Assembly: GCF_000383595.1 (NCBI RefSeq)
Contig: NZ_KB911581.1
Location: forward strand, 6,841,519-6,905,518
Source: Streptomyces bottropensis ATCC 25435
Lineage (GTDB): Bacteria > Actinomycetota > Actinomycetes > Streptomycetales > Streptomycetaceae
Length of the DNA: 64,000 nucleotides
Direction: 5' to 3'
Shown here one piece after another: positions 1 to 7,461 of the stretch. Numbering within the stretch: position 1 is the stretch's first letter; the number at the start of each line of letters is the position of its first letter. The notes beneath the pieces are model-generated. The model was not told the DNA's origin. It saw only the letters and a list, made by a program, of their open reading frames with translations, and ran no database searches. Position numbers and translations under genes: made by a program.

Positions 1-1
1 C

Positions 2-634
2 GGGTTCGGCAAGACCTCCTCGACCACGCCCGAGGCGCAGACCCCGCGCAACCTCATGGGATTCAAGGACGGCACCCGCAACATCGCGGGCACGGAGACG
101 GACCGGCTGAAGAAGTTCGTCTGGGTGGGCGAGAAGGACGTCGACGCGAACTCGGCGTGGATGACCGGCGGTTCGTACCTCGTCGCCCGTCGCATCCGTA
201 TGCACATCGAGCCCTGGGACCGGACCTCGCTGCAGGAGCAGGAGGACATCTTCGGCCGCGACAAGGGCGAGGGCGCCCCGGTCGGCAAGGCGAAGGAGCG
301 CGACGAGCCGTTCCTGAAGGCGATGCTGCCGGACGCGCACGTGCGGCTCGCGCACCCCGACTCCAACCACGGGGCCACGCTGCTGCGCCGCGGCTACTCC
401 TTCACCGACGGCACGGACGGCCTCGGCCGCCTGGACGCGGGCCTGTTCTTCCTGGCCTACCAGCGCGATGTGCGCGAGGGCTTCATCCCGGTCCAGCGCA
501 ACCTGGCCACGGACGCGCTCAACGAGTACATCCAGCACGTGGGTTCGGCGATCTTCGCGGTACCGCCGGGCGTCCGCGACGCGGACGACTGGTGGGGCCG
601 GGCGCTGTTCTCCTCATCGGCCACGAAGGGCTGA
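2..634 (+). CDS. efeB: EfeB/DyP-type heme peroxidase, C-terminal part
   Basis: This is the last 210 residues of a dye-decolourising-type peroxidase; the frame is open from base 2, so the start lies before the window. The GxxDG signature of DyP enzymes is visible as GFKDGTRN near the left edge, the proximal heme histidine is probably in DAHVRLAHP, and the distal arginine in LLRRGYSF. The C-terminus (GLFFLAYQRD, then FIPVQRNLA) is typical of the EfeB branch. In this family the Tat-exported enzyme works with EfeU and EfeO in uptake of ferrous iron or iron from heme. The stop lies 4 nt before the efeU start, so the two are co-transcribed; efeO is presumably just upstream, outside the window. The Tat signal cannot be checked here. 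Confidence 0.93.
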   Translation, partial: GFGKTSSTTPEAQTPRNLMGFKDGTRNIAGTETDRLKKFVWVGEKDVDANSAWMTGGSYLVARRIRMHIEPWDRTSLQEQEDIFGRDKGEGAPVGKAKERDEPFLKAMLPDAHVRLAHPDSNHGATLLRRGYSFTDGTDGLGRLDAGLFFLAYQRDVREGFIPVQRNLATDALNEYIQHVGSAIFAVPPGVRDADDWWGRALFSSSATKG

Positions 635-638
635 CGCC

Positions 639-1514
639 GTGTTCGCGAACTATCTGATCGGTCTGCGGGAGGGCCTGGAGGCCAGTCTCGTCGTCTGCAT
701 CCTCATCGCCTATCTGGTGAAGACGGACCGCAGGGACGCGCTCCGGCCCATCTGGACAGGCATCGGCGTCGCCGTCGGACTCGCCCTCGCCTTCGGCTGC
801 GTCCTCGAATTCGGCTCCCAGGAGCTGACGTTCAAGGCGCAGGAGGCGCTCGGCGGCTCCCTGTCGATCCTCGCGGTGGTCCTGGTGACCTGGATGGTCT
901 TCTGGATGCGGCGCACCGCCCGCCACCTCAAGGCCGACCTGCACGGCAAGCTGGACGCGGCCCTGCAGATGGGCACCGGCGCGCTGGTGGCGACCGCGTT
1001 CCTCGCGGTGGGCCGGGAGGGCCTGGAGACCTCGCTGTTCGTGTGGACGTCGGTACGGGCGTCCGGCGACGGCACCGAGGGCCCCCTCGTCGGCGTCCTG
1101 CTGGGCCTGGCGACGGCGGTGGTGCTCGGCTGGCTGTTCTACCGGGGCGCGCTGCGCATCAACCTCGCCCGGTTCTTCACCTGGACCGGCGGCATGCTCG
1201 TCGTCGTGGCGGCCGGTGTCCTCGCGTACGGCTTCCACGACCTCCAGGAGGCCGATTTCCTGCCCGGCCTGACGGACAAGGCGTTCGACATCACCGGGGC
1301 GATTCCGCCGGACAGCTGGTACGGCACCCTCCTGAAGGGCGTCTTCAACTTCCAGCCCGACCCGACGGTCCTCCAAGTCACGGTCTGGCTCCTCTATCTG
1401 ATCCCGACGCTCGCGCTGTTCCTCGCCCCGGTAGGGTTCGCCTCCGGGAAGGGGAAGGTGAAGATTCCTGATGAGCAGGGTTCTCGGGGTTCCGAGCCCA
1501 CGAAGGCTTCGTGA
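639..1514 (+). CDS. efeU: EfeU/FTR1-family high-affinity iron permease
   Basis: A 291-residue polytopic membrane protein of the FTR1/EfeU iron permease family. Two REGLE motifs are present, one at residues 10-14 in the first membrane helix and one near residue 126; these glutamates bind iron in the family. About seven hydrophobic segments can be read. I chose the GTG at 639 because it begins immediately after the efeB stop and yields the canonical family N-terminus (FANYLIGLREGLEA); the same frame stays open upstream but that part overlaps efeB. It forms an operon with efeB and probably with the following lipoprotein gene. The likely role is passage of iron across the cytoplasmic membrane, with EfeB and EfeO outside. 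Confidence 0.93.
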   Translation: MFANYLIGLREGLEASLVVCILIAYLVKTDRRDALRPIWTGIGVAVGLALAFGCVLEFGSQELTFKAQEALGGSLSILAVVLVTWMVFWMRRTARHLKADLHGKLDAALQMGTGALVATAFLAVGREGLETSLFVWTSVRASGDGTEGPLVGVLLGLATAVVLGWLFYRGALRINLARFFTWTGGMLVVVAAGVLAYGFHDLQEADFLPGLTDKAFDITGAIPPDSWYGTLLKGVFNFQPDPTVLQVTVWLLYLIPTLALFLAPVGFASGKGKVKIPDEQGSRGSEPTKAS

Positions 1515-1524
1515 GGTTCGTCCG

Positions 1525-2583
1525 GTGCGTACAGGCGGGCGGTTCCTCGGACTCCGCCGGTTCGGCGGGCGCGGTCCGGACACCGGAACGCGCCGGCACG
1601 ACGGGCCTCTCGCGTACGGCCGTGGCGCGCTGCTGACCACGGCGGTGACCGCGCTGGCGTTGACGGCGAGCGGCTGCGTGGTGGTCCGCGGCGACCTGGA
1701 GGTCGTCCCCGCGGCGACGCCCGGGGAGGCGGCGCGGGCGCTGAAGGACTTCACCGCCGCGTACAACAGGGCGGACAAGGCGTACGACCAGTCCCAGGAC
1801 GCCGCCCGGGTCACCGGCGCGCTCGCCGACATCGACGGCGGCAAGCTCCGCTCGGGCGCGAAGCTCAACCCCGGCGGCAACCCGAACCATGTGGCGCTGA
1901 AGCTGACGGACGTCACGTACACGATTCCGGAGAAGGCGGCCTGGCCGCGCTGGTTCGTGGCCGACGCGGCCGCCAACAAGGGCAACGCCTCGGACCGTTG
2001 GCTGTTCGTCTTCACCCGGGACGGGCTGACCGACCTGTGGGAGGTCTCCTTCCTCACGGTCGTCCCCCGCGCCGACCTGCCCCAGTTCAAGAAGGACGAG
2101 AACGGCCACGCCCAGGTGGTCACGCCGAACGACCCCGAACTCTCCGTCGCTCCCGCGCAGTTGCCCGACAAGTACGTCACGTATCTGAAGGAGGACAGCG
2201 CCCTCTTCGCGGACGGCCCGTACACCTCCGAGGAGCGCGCCGAGCGCCGGCGGAACGCGACGAAGCCGGGTCTCGCGCGGCAGTTCATCGACGAGGCCCT
2301 CACCAACGGCGACTACGCGCCGGTCGGCCTGCGCACCACGGACGGCGGGGCACTGGTCTTCTTCACCACCCGCCACTACCAGAAGCAGACCGCCGCGCAG
2401 GGCGTGAGCATCCCCGTCAGGGACCCGGCCGTCCGGGCGCTGATGACGGGCGAGCCCAAGCAGTCCCTGACCCTGGAGTTCGTGAACAACCAGGCGGTCC
2501 TCGATCCGGCGAAGACGAACTCGGACCAGCCGGTGAAGGTCCTGAGCCAGGTGGGCGGGCTCACGGGGGCCAAGGGCGAGTGA
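1525..2583 (+). CDS. Putative secreted lipoprotein, iron-uptake operon
   Basis: About 352 residues with a basic N-terminus, a hydrophobic stretch and a lipobox (LTASGC, Cys near residue 51), so it is predicted to be lipid-anchored on the outside of the membrane. The remainder is soluble and has no domain I recognise. The GTG at 1525 has a GAGG ribosome site about 8 nt upstream and begins 10 nt after the efeU stop; an ATG at 1471 in the same frame would overlap efeU by 44 nt. Its position directly behind efeU suggests an accessory role in the iron system or simple co-expression; the sequence does not decide this. It converges on the Prim-Pol gene, with 48 nt between the stops. Confidence 0.8.
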   Translation: MRTGGRFLGLRRFGGRGPDTGTRRHDGPLAYGRGALLTTAVTALALTASGCVVVRGDLEVVPAATPGEAARALKDFTAAYNRADKAYDQSQDAARVTGALADIDGGKLRSGAKLNPGGNPNHVALKLTDVTYTIPEKAAWPRWFVADAAANKGNASDRWLFVFTRDGLTDLWEVSFLTVVPRADLPQFKKDENGHAQVVTPNDPELSVAPAQLPDKYVTYLKEDSALFADGPYTSEERAERRRNATKPGLARQFIDEALTNGDYAPVGLRTTDGGALVFFTTRHYQKQTAAQGVSIPVRDPAVRALMTGEPKQSLTLEFVNNQAVLDPAKTNSDQPVKVLSQVGGLTGAKGE

Positions 2584-2631
2584 CGCGCGGCCCGATGAGC
2601 CGGGGCGGGCGACCGCAGGGCCGGGCCGGGG

Positions 2632-3384
2632 TCAGTTCCGGGAGGGCCAGGCCGTGTTCGTGGGGTCCGGCTGCTCGCCCACATGGCGGGCGCAGGCGTC
2701 GGTGAGGATCTCCAGCAGGGTCAGCGGGTCCGGCAGCGGGTGCTCGGGGCCGCGCACCCAGTGCACGGCGAGGTCACCGGGCATTCGGGCCGGCGGTACG
2801 AGGACGTAGGAGCCGCGGCAGTGCCAGCGCAGCCCCGGGTGCTCGTCCATGGTCTCCGGGTGGCAGTCCAGCTCGCAGGGCCACCACTCGTCCTCGTCCT
2901 CGGGCGTGCCCCGGGTGTGGGTGAAGAACAGCAGGCGCCCCTCGCCCGACTCGGACTCGGACTCCGCGACGGGGCCCACCTCGATCCCGGCGGCGAGCAG
3001 CCGCTCCAGGGCCTCGGTCCCGGCGGCGAAGGGGACGTCCAGCACGTCGTGGACCATGCCGGTCGCGGTGATGAAGTTGGCCTCCGGCTGGTGCCGGGCC
3101 CAGCGCTCGATCTGGCCGCGGTCGGTGGTCGACTGCGTCTGCCAGGCGAAGGACACCGGGTGCCGGGCGGGGGTGGGACAGCCGACGCGGTCGCACGAAC
3201 ACCGGTAGCCCGAGGGATACGCGGCGGGCGCGAGCGGGAATCCGGCGGCGGCGGCGGCGAGCAGCAGTTCCTCACGCCCGGCCTCGTCGGCGGCCTCGTC
3301 GAGCGGGCGGCTGGTACGACGGGCGCGCAGCCACTCGGAGAACCTGCCCTGCCGACCGGTCCGGCCGCCGAACGTCGCGCTCAT
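2632..3384 (-). CDS. Small bifunctional DNA primase/polymerase-like (Prim-Pol) protein
   Basis: 250 residues. The N-terminal half carries the actinobacterial Prim-Pol signature: a cysteine-containing motif CSCDRVGCPTPARHP near residues 64-78, then FAWQTQSTTDR, RWARHQPEANFITATG and a VLDVP segment. The C-terminal half has WHCRGSYVLVPP, also conserved in these stand-alone proteins. In plasmid and phage proteins this fold makes primers and extends DNA; chromosomal stand-alone copies in Streptomyces are common and their role is unknown. No helicase domain is attached. Overlapping reading frames in this stretch are G+C shadow frames. Confidence 0.82.
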   Translation of the reverse strand: MSATFGGRTGRQGRFSEWLRARRTSRPLDEAADEAGREELLLAAAAAGFPLAPAAYPSGYRCSCDRVGCPTPARHPVSFAWQTQSTTDRGQIERWARHQPEANFITATGMVHDVLDVPFAAGTEALERLLAAGIEVGPVAESESESGEGRLLFFTHTRGTPEDEDEWWPCELDCHPETMDEHPGLRWHCRGSYVLVPPARMPGDLAVHWVRGPEHPLPDPLTLLEILTDACARHVGEQPDPTNTAWPSRN

Positions 3385-3649
3385 CTATCGCCTCGCCTCG
3401 CTGTGGTGCGGACAGCATCTCCCCATGGTCCCACCATCCTGCGCCGAGGGGGGCCGGAGCCCACGTCCGGGGTAGGTGGGGCGATGCCGGGGTGCGGACA
3501 GGGATGGTGGGCTATCAGGTGCTTTAGGAGGACATACGGCCCGGTCGCGGGTCCCTGGGCGGTCGCCCTTCGGTCGGATTGATCACACTCGGGCGGGGAG
3601 CCGGCCGGCGGGCAGGCGGTTGACCGGGGCGGCGGAGAGCCGACCGGCG

Positions 3650-4279
3650 TCAGCGCGGCACGAGGCCGTACAGGGCGTAGTCGACGAGCTTGTCCGTGTA
3701 CGCGTAGGAGATGGGTCCCGTCCGCTGGAGCCAGCGCTGGGCCAGGGGCGCGACGAAGAGTTCGAGGGCGATACGCGGGTCGAGGTCGGACCTGACCTGG
3801 CCCGACTCCTGCGCGGCCGTCAACCGCCGGACGTAGAACTGGAGTTGGGGTTCGAGGAGTCGGGCCACGAACTCCTTCGAGAGGTTCTCGTCGACGACCC
3901 CGGCGGCGGCGAGGGCGCGGGAGGGGACGTCGAACTTCGGGTCCAGCAGTTCGTCCACGGTGGCCCGCAGGACGTACTTCAGGTCGGCCGCGAGGTCGCC
4001 GGTGTCCGGGATGGCGTACTCCTCGGGCTCCTGCCCCGGGGCCGCGACCTGCTCGGCTGCCTGCTCCTGCAGATCGAGGAACGCCTCCAGCAGCACCTCC
4101 GCCTTGGAGGACCACCACCGGTAGATCGTCTGCTTGCCGACGCCGGCGCGGGCCGCGATGCCCTCGATCGTCGTCTTCTGGTAGCCGACCTCGCCCACGA
4201 GGGCGAGGGCGGCGTCGTAGATGGCGCGGCGCGACTTCTCGCTGCGCCGGGTGGAGTCTGGGGCGGTCTTCTTGGCCAT
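3650..4279 (-). CDS. TetR/AcrR-family transcriptional regulator
   Basis: 209 residues. The N-terminal helix-turn-helix (residues about 15-62) is classical TetR: RRAIYDAALALVGEVGY, then TIEGIAARAGVGKQTIYRWW. The C-terminal ligand-binding domain resembles the TetR_C branch with FYVRRLTAAQ and the motif LELFVAPLAQRW. The gene is divergent from the DUF6243 gene, and the 128-bp intergenic region carries several inverted repeats, so autoregulation and control of the divergent gene are likely. The ligand is unknown. 265 bp separate its stop from the Prim-Pol start; I see no gene there. Confidence 0.93.
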   Translation of the reverse strand: MAKKTAPDSTRRSEKSRRAIYDAALALVGEVGYQKTTIEGIAARAGVGKQTIYRWWSSKAEVLLEAFLDLQEQAAEQVAAPGQEPEEYAIPDTGDLAADLKYVLRATVDELLDPKFDVPSRALAAAGVVDENLSKEFVARLLEPQLQFYVRRLTAAQESGQVRSDLDPRIALELFVAPLAQRWLQRTGPISYAYTDKLVDYALYGLVPR

Positions 4280-4302
4280 GGATCGAATCTAGCAGGTTGA
4301 CA

Positions 4303-4355
4303 AGACGGTGCGTCTCGCCTCATGGTGGTGACCATGACGAGACGAACCGTTTCGT
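4303..4355. promoter_or_regulatory. Cluster of inverted repeats, probable TetR operators
   Basis: Three short inverted repeats lie between the divergent TetR and DUF6243 genes: AGACG-N3-CGTCT (4303-4315), CATGGT-N4-ACCATG (4321-4336) and ACGAA-N4-TTCGT (4342-4355). A TTGACA hexamer (4297-4302) touches the first. Such palindromes are the usual TetR dimer sites. Which of them is bound is inference. Confidence 0.45.
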
Positions 4356-4407
4356 TCCATGTAGATGCAGATGCAGATGCAGTCGCACTCGCAGCGAGGA
4401 GACCGTC

Positions 4408-4617
4408 ATGACCCGAGGTGGAGCAGGCAACATGCTGGGAGTCGGCGGTTCGCGCCGGAACCTCAGCCGCAAGGCCCTGCGCGGCGGCCCCGCGCACGGC
4501 CGCGTCGGCGGCGGCCACGACCCCCAGGCCCAGAAGCGGGAGCTGCTGCGCAAGCTCCAGGAGAAACAGCGGGAGGAAGGCCGGGAAGATCGCCAGGGAG
4601 GCCGACAGGAGGGATGA
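4408..4617 (+). CDS. DUF6243-family small protein
   Basis: 69 residues, very basic and Gly/Arg-rich at the start (NMLGVGGSRRNLSRKAL) and charged and helical at the end (QKRELLRKLQEKQREE). This matches the small Streptomyces family DUF6243, of unknown function. The ATG at 4408 has a GAGGAG ribosome site 6 nt upstream; the longer open frame from 4297 runs through the TetR operator region and is less likely. Divergent from the TetR gene and probably controlled by it. Composition suggests nucleic-acid binding, but that is inference. Confidence 0.75.
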   Translation: MTRGGAGNMLGVGGSRRNLSRKALRGGPAHGRVGGGHDPQAQKRELLRKLQEKQREEGREDRQGGRQEG

Positions 4618-4632
4618 GGCCCGGCCGATCCG

Positions 4633-5106
4633 TCAGCCGGTCAGCTCCAGCACCCCCACCGTCTCGTCCCCGCTGGTCTCACCCGTCGTGCGGAAGCCGA
4701 GGCCGAGATAGAAGGCCTCGGGGCCGTCGGGGCCGGGATGCCAGGTGACGTAGAGCCGGCTGCCGCCCCGGCGGCGGATCTCGGCGGCCACGGACTCGAC
4801 GGCGAAGCGGCCGTACCCGCGCCCCTGCTCCTCGGCGGCGATGTTCAGACGCCAGAGCCCGGAGCGGACATCGGTGCCCGAGCCGTCGCCCTTCCAGTCG
4901 ATGTCGAGGAAGGCCATCAGAAAACCGACGACCCGGTCCCCGTCCCGGACGAGCCGGGGCCAGGCGACACCGGGGTGGACGTACGCCTCGGCCAGCGACT
5001 GCGCGACCGGCTCCACCAGGTGCTCCTGGTCGGGTCGGATGCGGACGGCGAACGCCTCCTTGAGGTTGGCGGGGGTGATGGGTTCCAGGCGTGGTGTCGT
5101 CGACAT
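4633..5106 (-). CDS. GNAT-family N-acetyltransferase
   Basis: 157 residues. The acetyl-CoA binding motif A is clear as WRLNIAAEEQGRGYGRFAVESV (Q/R-x-x-G-x-G/A), followed by the motif B region RLYVTWHPGPDGPEAFYLGLGFRTTGE. The N-terminal VRIRPDQEHLVEPVAQSLAEAYV resembles spermine/spermidine or diamine acetyltransferases (SpeG-like branch), so a polyamine substrate is possible. Full length for the family. It converges with the DUF6243 gene (15 nt between stops). Confidence 0.9.
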   Translation of the reverse strand: MSTTPRLEPITPANLKEAFAVRIRPDQEHLVEPVAQSLAEAYVHPGVAWPRLVRDGDRVVGFLMAFLDIDWKGDGSGTDVRSGLWRLNIAAEEQGRGYGRFAVESVAAEIRRRGGSRLYVTWHPGPDGPEAFYLGLGFRTTGETSGDETVGVLELTG

Positions 5107-5171
5107 GATCGTTGATTCAGCCGGAAGGGGCGCGGAGCCGCAAGCGATTTACGGGGTGGGCGGGGGGCACG

Positions 5172-6206
5172 TCAGGCCGGGTCGGCGTCTGTGTCTGCGG
5201 CTGTGTCTGCGGCCGGGGGCCAGGCGTCGCCCCATCCCGTGTCGCGGGCCGCGCGGTAGAGGGGGCCGTGGCGCTTGGTGACGGTGGTCCGGGTGAGGGC
5301 GGGGCCGGCCTCGTCCGTCCCGGGCTCGCAGAGGTCCAGGAGGACCTGGCCCTTGCGGATCTGCGGCTTGCGGACGACCCGGGAGGGGGCCGGGGCCGGG
5401 GGAAAGCGGGTGGCGGCGACGTAGCTGAACTTCTCGTCCTCGTACGGCAGGGAGCCACCCTTGACCTGACGGTGCAGGGAGGAACGGCTGACGCGGGCGG
5501 CGAAGTGGCACCAGTCCTCGCCGGGCACGATGGGGCAGGCGGCGCTGTGCGGGCAGGGCGCGGCGATGTGGAAACCGGCGGCGACGAGACGGTCGCGGGC
5601 CTCGATGACGCGGGCGTACCCCTCGGGCGTGCCCGGTTCGATGATCACGACCGCCTCGGCGGCGGTCGCGGCGGCCCCCACCACGGCCGTGCGGTCGGCG
5701 GCGGTCAGCTCACCGAGGACGTAGGAGACCGTGACGAGATCGGTGCTCTCGATGGTGAGCGCCGCTCCGATACGAGAGCGCTGCCACTCGGCGGCCTTCA
5801 GTTCCGGGTTCGTCGCGGCGATCTCCCGGCCGAGCGCCAGCGCCGGCTCCGCCCAGTCGAGCACCGTCACCGGTCGCCCGCCCGCCCAGGTCGCGTTCAC
5901 CGCCCAGGTCGCCGCGCCCGTACCCCCGCCGACGTCCACATGACTGCCGGGCACCCACCCGGGCACCGCCACCGCGAACGCCTCCAGCGCCGAGCACACC
6001 GCCTCGAACGTCGCCGGCATCCGGTACGCCGCGTACGCCACCACGTCCGACCGGTCCCTGAGCACCGGCGCGTCCGTCGGCGTCCGCCCCCGGTAGTTCG
6101 CGATCAGCCGCTCCACCGCCCGCGTGGCCGACTTGGGCGGGAGGCCGTCGAGAAGGCCGGCGAGGGCGCTGCGGAGGGTGTCGGCGGCGGAGGCGGGGGC
6201 GTTCAC
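5172..6206 (-). CDS. Rsm22/METTL17-like small ribosomal subunit protein
   Basis: 344 residues. A Rossmann methyltransferase fold is seen in HVDVGGGTGAATWAVNATW (SAM-motif I, about residues 89-107) and VTVLDWAEPALALGREI. The C-terminal part has CPHSAACPI and DWCHFAARVSRSSLHRQVKGG, matching the cysteine motifs of the Rsm22 family (Pfam Rsm22). In the mitochondrial relative METTL17 these cysteines bind a 4Fe-4S cluster and the protein helps assemble the small ribosomal subunit. A similar ribosome-assembly role here is inferred by homology; catalytic methyl transfer is not established for the family. Ends in an acidic Ala/Asp tail. Confidence 0.85.
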   Translation of the reverse strand: MNAPASAADTLRSALAGLLDGLPPKSATRAVERLIANYRGRTPTDAPVLRDRSDVVAYAAYRMPATFEAVCSALEAFAVAVPGWVPGSHVDVGGGTGAATWAVNATWAGGRPVTVLDWAEPALALGREIAATNPELKAAEWQRSRIGAALTIESTDLVTVSYVLGELTAADRTAVVGAAATAAEAVVIIEPGTPEGYARVIEARDRLVAAGFHIAAPCPHSAACPIVPGEDWCHFAARVSRSSLHRQVKGGSLPYEDEKFSYVAATRFPPAPAPSRVVRKPQIRKGQVLLDLCEPGTDEAGPALTRTTVTKRHGPLYRAARDTGWGDAWPPAADTAADTDADPA

Positions 6207-6219
6207 GTGGCGATTCTAA

Positions 6220-6303
6220 GGGCCTCGTCATGGGGCCTCGTCTCTCCGGGCCTCGTCTCTCCGGGGCCTCGTCTCCAGGGGGCCTCGTCTCCAGGGCCTC
6301 GGC
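6220..6303. repeat. Tandem GGGCCTCGTCTC repeats
   Basis: Five to six imperfect copies of a 15-16 bp unit (GGGCCTCGTCTCTCC or GGGCCTCGTCTCCAG) fill the space between the start of the Rsm22-like gene and the end of the serine hydrolase gene. Both neighbours are on the minus strand. No function is evident; slippage could alter copy number. Confidence 0.7.
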
Positions 6304-6327
6304 CGCCTCCTCGGCGGCCGCGCCGGC

Positions 6328-7461
6328 TCACATCCCCCGCACCGCCCGCGCCACCCGGGTCCCCGCCGCCGCCCGCGCCGCGTTGACGGGCTCGCCGCGG
6401 CGGGGATGGACCGCGTTGGTGAGAAGGACGAGGAACGTGTCCGTCGCCGGGTCGAGGACCAGGGACGTGCCCGTGAACCCGGTGTGGCCGGCCGCGCCCC
6501 GGCCCGCCAACTCGCCCATGAACCAGGGCTGGTCGAGGGCGAAGCCGAGGCCCGGCGGAGTCAGCATCAGCTCGACGAAGTCGGGGCCCAGGATGCGCGC
6601 GGGGCCGTAGGAGCCGCCGGCCAGCAGGGTGCGGCAGAAGACGGCCAGGTCCCGGGCCGTCGAGAAGAGGCCCGCGTGGCCGGCCACACCGCCGAGGGAC
6701 CAGGCGTTCTCGTCGTGGACCTGGCCGCGGACCATGCCCCGGTCCGCCTTCGCCCAGGGGCGGCGCTGGTCCTCCGTGGCCGCGGCGGCCGGGCAGGGGC
6801 CGAAGGTCGTCGACACCATGCCCAGCGGATGCGTGATGCCGTCGCGGATCAGGGCGTCGATGGTCCGGCCCGTCAGGCGCTCCAGGACGTGCTGGAGGAG
6901 CAGGAGGTTCAGGTCGGAGTAGCGGTGTTCCGTGCCGGGGGGCGCCGTCGGGGCCTCCGCGCGGAGCGTCGCCAGCCGGGCGGCCGGGGAGGGACAGTCG
7001 TACAGCGGGAGTTCGGGTCGCAGCCCGGAGGTGTGGGTGAGGAGGTGGCGGACGGTCAGACCGTGTTCGGCGGCGCCCGTGAAGTCCGGGAGGTACGCCC
7101 CCACCTTCGCGTCGATGCCGAGGGTGCCGCGCTCCAGCTGCTGCATCGCCGCCACGGCGGTGAACAGCTTGGTGAGGGAGGCCAGGTCGAAGGGGGTGCG
7201 CGGGGTGACCGGGACGCGGGAGTCCGGCGGGAGTTCCCGTCCCCGGTCGGCGTGTTCGTCGTAGGCCTCGTAGCGGAGCGCCCAGCCCGCCGCCTCCTCG
7301 ACGGCGATGACGGGGCCGCGTCCGGCGAGGACCACGGCACCGGGAACCCGGGGGCGCTCCCCCTCCGTCAGCGCGCGCACGTCCCGTACGAGACGGCGCA
7401 GTTCCTCGGGGTCCAGTCCGGCCCGTTCCGGGGTGTCCGTGCGCAGTCTCGGCGCGCTCAG
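6328..7461 (-). CDS. Serine beta-lactamase-like hydrolase (class C/DD-peptidase fold)
   Basis: About 377 residues of the beta-lactamase family (Pfam Beta-lactamase). Catalytic motifs: SLTK (SxxK), the YSD tyrosine motif in HRYSDLNLLL, and HTG in AAGHTGFTGT. VRHLLTHTSGL is the conserved family segment. No signal peptide is evident, so it is probably cytoplasmic (esterase, D-aminopeptidase or peptidoglycan-related). The frame is open far upstream, but homology begins around 7440. I chose the CTG at 7461 because it overlaps the MFS stop by 4 nt (CTGA) and has a purine-rich GGAGGGAGCGGAGAG site just before it; a downstream GTG is the alternative. Translationally coupled to the MFS gene. Confidence 0.87.
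   Translation of the reverse strand: MSAPRLRTDTPERAGLDPEELRRLVRDVRALTEGERPRVPGAVVLAGRGPVIAVEEAAGWALRYEAYDEHADRGRELPPDSRVPVTPRTPFDLASLTKLFTAVAAMQQLERGTLGIDAKVGAYLPDFTGAAEHGLTVRHLLTHTSGLRPELPLYDCPSPAARLATLRAEAPTAPPGTEHRYSDLNLLLLQHVLERLTGRTIDALIRDGITHPLGMVSTTFGPCPAAAATEDQRRPWAKADRGMVRGQVHDENAWSLGGVAGHAGLFSTARDLAVFCRTLLAGGSYGPARILGPDFVELMLTPPGLGFALDQPWFMGELAGRGAAGHTGFTGTSLVLDPATDTFLVLLTNAVHPRRGEPVNAARAAAGTRVARAVRGM

Noticed and set aside
519..2306. Long minus-strand open frame opposite efeU and the lipoprotein gene
   Set aside because: Low-complexity Arg/Pro translation and full overlap with genes that have clear domains.
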